Positions 58,634-64,000 of a DNA stretch of 64,000 nucleotides are shown piece after piece. Each line of letters opens with the position of its first letter. Within the stretch, counting starts at the first letter, position 1. This DNA comes from Pseudomonas sp. TH31. Its GTDB lineage: Bacteria > Pseudomonadota > Gammaproteobacteria > Pseudomonadales > Pseudomonadaceae. The notes beneath the pieces were generated by a model. The model worked only from the letters and a program-made list of their open reading frames with translations. It did not search any database and was not told the DNA's origin. The position numbers were made by a program, and so were the translations under genes. The stretch lies in the NCBI RefSeq assembly GCF_016650815.1, contig NZ_JAEKEZ010000010.1, positions 1-64,000 on the forward strand. Direction: 5' to 3'.

Positions 58634-59815
58634 ATGAACACTCCAGAAGTTTTTGTTGTCAGCGCCGCACGTACGGCCATCGGGACCTTCGGTGGTTCGC
58701 TCAAGGACGTCCCCCTGGCCGATCTGGCGACCACGGCGGTCAAGGCGGCCTTGCAACGCTCCGGTGTGGACCCGGCGCAGATCGGTCATCTGGTGATGGG
58801 CAATGTGATCCCGACCGAGACCCGCGATGCCTACATTTCCAGGGTAGCGGCGATGAACGCCGGCCTTGCGAAAGAGACGCCCGCCTACAACGTCAATCGC
58901 CTCTGCGGCTCCGGCCTGCAAGCCATTATCAGTGCGGCCCAGACCCTGTTGCTGGGCGACGCCGAAATCGCCATCGGCGCCGGTGCCGAGTCCATGAGCC
59001 GCGGACCGTACCTGATGCCTTCCGCACGCTGGGGTGCACGCATGGGCAACGTCCAGGCCATCGACTACATGCTCGGCATCCTGCATGACCCGTTCCACGG
59101 CATCCACATGGGCATCACCGCCGAGAACGTCGCCGAGCGCAACGGCATTACCCGCGAGATGCAGGACGCGCTTGCACTGGAAGATCAAAAACGCGCGGCG
59201 TTCGCGATTGCCAATGGCTACTTCCGCGAGCAAATCGCCGCCGTCGAAGTCCGTGATCGCAAGGAAACCAGGCTGTTTAGCGTCGACGAGCATCCTCGCA
59301 CCACGACCCTCGAACAGCTGTCGCAGATGAAGCCCGCGTTCAAGAAGGACGGCTCGGTGACTGCCGGCAATGCTTCAGGCCTGAACGATGGTGCCGCTGC
59401 GCTGGTCATGGCCACCGGCAGCGCGGTTCAAGCCAACAACCTGCGGCCTCTGGCCCGCCTGGTCAGCTATGCCCATGCAGGTGTCGAACCGGAACTGATG
59501 GGCCTGGGACCGATACCAGCCACGCGCCTGGCACTCAAACGCGCGGGTTTGACCGTGGCGGATCTGGACGTGATCGAAGCCAACATCGCCTTCGCCGCTC
59601 AAGCGTGTGCGGTCAGTCAGGAACTGGAACTGGACCCGGCCAAAGTCAACCCGAACGGCTCGGGCATTTCCCTCGGGCACCCGGTGGGCGCGACAGGGGC
59701 AATCATTGCGACCAAAGCCATCCATGAACTTCACCGCATCAACGGCCGATACGCACTGGTGACCATGTGCATTGGTGGCGGTCAGGGGATTGCGGCGATA
59801 TTCGAACGGGTTTAA
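58634..59815 (+). CDS. Acetyl-CoA acetyltransferase / beta-ketothiolase, BktB-like
   Basis: A 393-residue thiolase. ATG 58634 is chosen over 58631 (adjacent ATGs). The first catalytic Cys is in [10 protein letters not shown] (about residue 91), the histidine in [13 protein letters not shown] (about residue 349), and the second Cys in CIGGGQG (about residue 379). The overall sequence resembles BktB, which also accepts longer acyl chains. The conserved NEAF motif reads NIAF here (in [15 protein letters not shown]), a Glu-to-Ile change in an active-site loop. It lies upstream of the Rieske oxygenase gene, on the same strand, after a 162-base gap. Confidence 0.93.
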   Translation: MNTPEVFVVSAARTAIGTFGGSLKDVPLADLATTAVKAALQRSGVDPAQIGHLVMGNVIPTETRDAYISRVAAMNAGLAKETPAYNVNRLCGSGLQAIISAAQTLLLGDAEIAIGAGAESMSRGPYLMPSARWGARMGNVQAIDYMLGILHDPFHGIHMGITAENVAERNGITREMQDALALEDQKRAAFAIANGYFREQIAAVEVRDRKETRLFSVDEHPRTTTLEQLSQMKPAFKKDGSVTAGNASGLNDGAAALVMATGSAVQANNLRPLARLVSYAHAGVEPELMGLGPIPATRLALKRAGLTVADLDVIEANIAFAAQACAVSQELELDPAKVNPNGSGISLGHPVGATGAIIATKAIHELHRINGRYALVTMCIGGGQGIAAIFERV

Positions 59816-59825
59816 ATCATTGAGC

Positions 59826-59850
59826 GATGCCCGGTGGATCACCGGGCATC
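59826..59850. terminator. Inverted repeat after thiolase, no T tract
   Basis: GATGCCCGGTG (59826-59836) pairs exactly with CACCGGGCATC (59840-59850) across three bases. It is an 11-bp stem but has no following T run, so it may weaken rather than stop transcription into the Rieske gene, or act as an mRNA stabiliser. Confidence 0.55.
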
Positions 59851-59977
59851 GTGACTGCTTGATGATTTCCTTCGGCAACTGGTCGCAATCCATCAATCCC
59901 CACCCTCCCCCGCCCCCTAAATTAGCTCCCAGAACCAGCCGCCGTGCCGTGCGGCCAGCCACTGTGGAGAGCGTCCC

Positions 59978-61147
59978 ATGCAAAATTTCCAGACCCGCAA
60001 ACAGCAAAGCCCCGTAGAGGGTTGGGATCATCAGGACCCGGAAGAGGCCTTCACCCTGCCCTCGCGTTATTTCTTTGACGAGACGCTGTTCAAGGCTGAG
60101 CGCGACAATATTTTCATGCACGCCTGGCACGTGGCCGGGCATGTCAGCGAGTTCGCCGAGCCGGGTCAGTACGTGGTGACCGACCTGTTCGACCAGAGCG
60201 TGGTAGTGGCGAAGAATCGCCAGGGCCAGATCCACGCCTTCCACAACGTTTGCCAGCATCGCGGCAATCGCTTGCTCGAAGAACGGCGCGGCACCACTGG
60301 CGGCGTGGTCCGCTGTGCCTATCACTCGTGGTGCTACGAAATGGACGGCAGCCTGCGCAGTGCGCCGCGCTGCGAGAAGATGAAGAACTTCGAGTTGCAA
60401 CAATTCAACATTCCGCAAATCCGCACGGAAGAACTCGGCGGATTTATTTACTTCAACCTCGACCCGGCGGCGCCTTCGCTGCGGGACTTGTTTCCCGGTG
60501 CTGACGAGGAAATGCATCGGGTGTTTCCAGACCTGGCGAACATGCGCTTGATCGAGGAACAGGAGGTGATCGTGCCGGCCAACTGGAAGGTAATCATGGA
60601 CAACTCCATCGAGGGTTATCACTTCAAGTTGTCCGGGCCGTGCCACATTGACCTGGCCAAGCTGATCGACTTCAAGGGCTATCAGTTGAGCAAACGCGAC
60701 AACTGGTGGACCTACATCGCCCCGGCCAACCTCTCGGTGACCGAAGCCTACGGTGTGCCACTCAAGCCTGAGGTGAATCCCGACGAATGCTTTTTCAACA
60801 TCGGCATGTGGCCGAACAACACCTTCTACACCTTCCCGTTTTCGGAGTTCCTGGGCTCGTTCATCATGATCCCGCTGGACGCCGAACGTTCACTGCTGCG
60901 CTTCGGTTACTACTCCAACAATGCCGAAACCGCGGCGGTCAGTGCGTCTTGCATGAAGTGGATGAACGAAGACCTGGGACCGGAAGACATTGCGCTGAAC
61001 ATCTCGGTGCAAAAAGGCCTGCATTCGCTGGGTTACGACCAGGGCCGCTACATGATTGACGCCCAGCGCAGCAATGAAAGCGAGCACCTGGTGCATCACT
61101 TTCATCGGCTGGTGTTTAACGGGATTCACGGCCCCTCCGCCGCTTGA
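59978..61147 (+). CDS. Rieske non-haem iron oxygenase, alpha subunit (GbcA/CntA-like)
   Basis: A 389-residue oxygenase. The Rieske [2Fe-2S] ligands are in CQHRGNRLLEERRGTTGGVVRCAYHSW (CxH-17-CxxH, about residues 91-115). The catalytic domain has DNSIEGYHFKLSGPCH (about residue 207), in which Asp, two His and the bridging Glu are all visible. Length and the C-terminal segment SVQKGLHSLGYDQGRYMIDAQRSNESEHLVHHF place it with oxygenases that demethylate or cleave quaternary amines such as glycine betaine and carnitine. No reductase partner is in the window. The GMC gene follows after a REPIN. Confidence 0.9.
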   Translation: MQNFQTRKQQSPVEGWDHQDPEEAFTLPSRYFFDETLFKAERDNIFMHAWHVAGHVSEFAEPGQYVVTDLFDQSVVVAKNRQGQIHAFHNVCQHRGNRLLEERRGTTGGVVRCAYHSWCYEMDGSLRSAPRCEKMKNFELQQFNIPQIRTEELGGFIYFNLDPAAPSLRDLFPGADEEMHRVFPDLANMRLIEEQEVIVPANWKVIMDNSIEGYHFKLSGPCHIDLAKLIDFKGYQLSKRDNWWTYIAPANLSVTEAYGVPLKPEVNPDECFFNIGMWPNNTFYTFPFSEFLGSFIMIPLDAERSLLRFGYYSNNAETAAVSASCMKWMNEDLGPEDIALNISVQKGLHSLGYDQGRYMIDAQRSNESEHLVHHFHRLVFNGIHGPSAA

Positions 61148-61159
61148 GCCAACGCGGTC

Positions 61160-61253
61160 CCTGTGGGAGCGAGCCTGCTCGCGAAAGCGGTATGTCCGTC
61201 AACATCAATGTTGAATGATTGATTGCAATCGCGAGCAGGCTCACTCCCACAGG
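61160..61253. repeat. REPIN, class 1
   Basis: GTGGGAGCGAGCCTGCTCGC and GCGAGCAGGCTCACTCCCAC, between the Rieske and GMC genes, which are transcribed in the same direction. Confidence 0.9.
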
Positions 61254-61297
61254 TCTGAGGCCTCTTCATAAAAGCTATTGATGGAGTAACGCAAACC

Positions 61298-62959
61298 ATG
61301 GTCGATCATGAGTTTGATTACCTGATTGTGGGCGCAGGGTCAGCCGGCTGCGTGTTGGCCAACCGCTTGGGCGAAGACTCAAACGTACGGATTCTGCTGC
61401 TGGAAGCCGGGCCGGCGGACAAGAGCTGGACCATCGACATGCCCTCGGCCGTCGGCATCGTCGTGGGCGGCACGCGCTACAACTGGAGCTACAACTCCGA
61501 GCCGGAACCGTATCTGGACGGTCGCCGAATTGGCACGCCACGGGGCCGGACCCTGGGTGGTTCATCGTCGATCAACGGCATGGTCTACATCCGCGGGCAT
61601 GCCCGGGATTACGACGCTTGGGCCGAGCAAGGTTGCAGCGGATGGAGCTATCAGGAGGTGCTGCCGTACTTCAAACGGGCGCAAACCCATGCCGACGGCA
61701 CCGATGATTACCGTGGGGCGACGGGACATTTGCACGTCACGCCGGGCGATACCGAAACCCCGTTGTGCGCGGCGTTTCTGGCGGCGGGTGCCGAGGCCGG
61801 GTATGGCTTGAGCCGCGACTTGAACGGCTATCGCCAGGAAGCCTTCGGGCCGGTGGATCGCACCACCCGCAACGGGCGGCGCTGGAGTACCTCGCGGGGT
61901 TATTTGAGCGAGGCGCTGGCGCGGGGCAATGTTCGGGTGGCCACCGATGCGTTGGCGTTGCGCATTTTGTTCAAAGGCCAGCGTGCTGTCGGGATCGAGT
62001 ACGAGCAAAACGGGAAAACCCATAAGGCTTTCGCCCAACGCGAAGTGTTGCTGACCGCCGGGGCGATCAATTCACCGCAGTTGTTGTTGCTCTCGGGCAT
62101 CGGCCCGGCAGCCGAATTAAGGGCTCTGGGTCTGAACGTGATTCACGATCTGCCCGGCGTCGGCAAAAGGCTCAACGATCACCCGGACACCGTCGTCCAA
62201 TACCGGTGCAAAAAACCGGTGTCGCTCTATCCGTGGACCACCGCGCCGGGCAAGTGGTGGATCGGCGCCCGTTGGTTCGTCACCCATGACGGACTGGCAG
62301 CGAGCAATCATTTCGAGGCCGGGGCGTTTATCCGTTCGCGGGCCGGGGTCGAGCATCCCGACCTGCAACTGACCTTCATGCCGTTGGCGGTGCAACCGGG
62401 CAGCGTCGATCTGGTGCCGGATCACGCATTCCAGATCCACATCGACCTGATGCGTCCTACCAGCCTGGGCAGCGTCACCCTGAACAGCGCCGACCCTCGA
62501 CAGCCGCCGCGCATCCTGTTCAATTACCTGAAAACCGAGCAGGATCGAGCCGACATGCGTGCCGGTGCCCGGCTGGTGCGCGAGATCATCGAGCAACCGG
62601 CGATGGCCGCATTTAAAGGTGAGGAATTGGTGCCCGGCGCTCACGCCCAAAGCGACGAAGCGCTGGATACGTGGGCCAGAAACGTGACGGAAACCGGCTA
62701 CCATGCCAGCGGCACCTGCAAAATGGGACCGATTGGCGACCCGCAAGCGGTGGTCGATCCACAGTTACGGGTGCACGGCCTCGACGGCCTGCGAGTAGTG
62801 GACGCCTCAATCATGCCGATCATCGTCAGCGGCAACACCAACGCGCCGACAGTGATGATCGCGGAAAAGGCCAGCGACCTGATTCGTGGCCTGCCAGCGC
62901 TGCCGATGGCTGATGCACCGGTCTGGAGCCATCCGCAGTGGCAGACTCGACAACGATAG
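61298..62959 (+). CDS. GMC family oxidoreductase (choline dehydrogenase-like)
   Basis: A 553-residue FAD flavoprotein. The N-terminal dinucleotide-binding motif is DYLIVGAGSAGCVLANRL. GRTLGGSSSINGMVYIRGHARDYDAWA (about residues 78-104) is GMC signature 1, and AGAINSPQLLLLSGIGP (about 252) is signature 2. The catalytic His is in YHASGTCKMG (about residue 466), and SGNTNAPTVMIAEK closes the site. It oxidises an alcohol to the aldehyde, as BetA does with choline. ATG 61298 lies after AATGGAGTAACG. It ends nine bases before the GlxA-type gene. Confidence 0.92.
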   Translation: MVDHEFDYLIVGAGSAGCVLANRLGEDSNVRILLLEAGPADKSWTIDMPSAVGIVVGGTRYNWSYNSEPEPYLDGRRIGTPRGRTLGGSSSINGMVYIRGHARDYDAWAEQGCSGWSYQEVLPYFKRAQTHADGTDDYRGATGHLHVTPGDTETPLCAAFLAAGAEAGYGLSRDLNGYRQEAFGPVDRTTRNGRRWSTSRGYLSEALARGNVRVATDALALRILFKGQRAVGIEYEQNGKTHKAFAQREVLLTAGAINSPQLLLLSGIGPAAELRALGLNVIHDLPGVGKRLNDHPDTVVQYRCKKPVSLYPWTTAPGKWWIGARWFVTHDGLAASNHFEAGAFIRSRAGVEHPDLQLTFMPLAVQPGSVDLVPDHAFQIHIDLMRPTSLGSVTLNSADPRQPPRILFNYLKTEQDRADMRAGARLVREIIEQPAMAAFKGEELVPGAHAQSDEALDTWARNVTETGYHASGTCKMGPIGDPQAVVDPQLRVHGLDGLRVVDASIMPIIVSGNTNAPTVMIAEKASDLIRGLPALPMADAPVWSHPQWQTRQR

Positions 62960-62968
62960 AGATCACTC

Positions 62969-64000
62969 ATGATTAATCAGTCGTCCAACAGCACAGAAAG
63001 TCGCTTCACCTGGCGCCGTGGCGATGTCGCGCCGTTGCGGGTCGCGGTGTTGCTGTTGCCGTCGTTTTCCAACTTCGGCCTGGCGGCGGTGCTGGAACCG
63101 TTGGCGATTGCCAATTGGCTGACCCAACGCCAGATATTTGAATGGTCGCTGTTGTCGCTGGACGGCGAACCGGTGCAGGCCAGCAATGGCCTGACCACCG
63201 TAGCCAACGACGGCCTGCGCGCCGATCAAGGTTTCGATGTGTGCCTGGTGATCGCCAGTTTCGATGTGCACAAACACAGCCGCAACCTGACGCTCAAGAG
63301 TTGGCTGCGTAAACAGGCGTTGTTCGGCGCGGTGTTGATGGGCGTCGAAACCGGCACCGAACTGCTGGCCGCCGCCGGGGTGCTGGACGGTTATGAAGCG
63401 GCCGTACATTGGGACAACCTGCAAGGCTTTCAGGAAAGCTATCCGCGGGTTCACGCCAAGCCGCAGCTCTATACGCTTGAGCGCCAACGCATGACCTGCG
63501 CCGGCGCCACCACCACGCTCGACATGCTGCTCGGCTGGATCGGCCAAAGCGTCGACAGCGACCTGTCCCGGAAATCGCCATGCACCTGCTGATGGGCCAT
63601 GTGCGGGCGCCGGCCGATAACCAACTCGACGGCGGCCTGAGCAACACCGGAATGTACGGCAGCAAGATCCGCCGCGCGGTGCAGTTGATGGAAAAAGCGT
63701 TGGAGGAACCGCTGGATTGTGAGGCGATTGCCGGTCAGGTCGGGCTCTCGCGGCGGCAACTGGAGCGTCAATTCAAGCATCAAACCGGCCTGTCGCCGCT
63801 CAAGTACTACATCACGCTGCGCTTGGCCAAGGCCCACAGTTTGTTGCAACAGACGCGCCTTAGTGTGGCGCAAGTGGCGGCGTGTTCGGGGTTTGGTTCG
63901 CTGGAACATTTCTCCCGTACCTACCGTGCTCGCTTTGGCTGCCCACCCAGCGAAGACCGAAGCCAGGTCTTTACCGCCCCGGTGATGCGCCAGCCTTTAA
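62969..64000 (+). CDS. GlxA/GbdR-type AraC regulator, broken by a one-base deletion and cut by window end
   Basis: The N-terminal DJ-1/PfpI-type domain begins PLRVAVLLLPSFSNFGLAAVLEPLAIAN, and AGATTTLDMLLGWIGQ leads to the C-terminal AraC domain. The frames join as DLSREIAMHLLMGHVRAPADN when one G is added at 63570-63571. The HTH pair reads LDCEAIAGQVGLSRRQLERQFKHQTGLSPLKYY and LSVAQVAACSGFGSLEHFSRTYRARFG. No stop is reached by 64000. Relatives GbdR, SouR and CdhR respond to glycine betaine, sarcosine and carnitine. It starts nine bases after the GMC gene and is cotranscribed. Confidence 0.87.

Noticed and set aside
1..64000. Prophage, insertion sequence, tRNA or integrative element
   Set aside because: No transposase, integrase, tRNA cloverleaf or terminal repeat was seen. 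The repeats are REP type.

Overview
The window looks like chromosomal DNA of a fluorescent Pseudomonas, most likely the P. fluorescens group. It is GC-rich, has Pseudomonas-type genes throughout (PolB, SelD/SelU, FecI/FecR/FecA, paired YdcZ transporters, a PmtA-like metallothionein) and is studded with the REP/REPIN palindromes typical of that group: about 25 elements in three sequence classes, nearly all between genes. I see no rRNA, tRNA, CRISPR array, prophage or insertion sequence.

Layout. 1-7.1 kb: housekeeping genes (aldo/keto reductase end, DUF1810, DNA polymerase II, CBS protein, GST, two lipoproteins). 7.3-19 kb: TonB siderophore receptor, FAD monooxygenase, a zinc-type HemB, PhzF-like protein, GST, histidine phosphatase, YraQ permease and the selD-selU selenouridine operon. 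19.2-29.7 kb: one giant autotransporter (about 3,515 residues) built from 24 PATR-type repeats and three copies of a cassette of about 300 residues. 30-32.3 kb: Tsx-like porin plus purine nucleoside permease behind a perfect LacI/PurR-type palindrome. 32.5-36.3 kb: quinone oxidoreductase, XapX, AraC regulator, a 54-residue metallothionein, a YdcZ transporter and a deletion junction joining the 3' ends of a second YdcZ gene and a LysR gene. 36.4-42.1 kb: two chemoreceptors flanking an antiporter. 42.2-44.9 kb: a tightly overlapping PepSY-PepSY-response regulator-kinase operon. 45.1-54.1 kb: patatin, QueD, acetyltransferase, hydrolase, a cytosine permease with an internal deletion followed by an intact cytosine deaminase, a DapF-like protein lacking both catalytic cysteines, AraC regulator and MFS transporter. 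54.2-58.3 kb: FecI-FecR-FecA ferric-citrate-type system. 58.6 kb to the end: thiolase, Rieske oxygenase, GMC oxidoreductase and GlxA-type regulator, a candidate quaternary-amine catabolic cluster.

Thirteen genes are each broken by one missing base, mostly in a homopolymer, and each reads normally if one base is restored. This looks like systematic deletion error in the assembly rather than mass gene decay. These genes are annotated at full length with the break noted. Two other lesions, the CodB internal deletion and the YdcZ/LysR junction, are too large for that explanation and look like real events.
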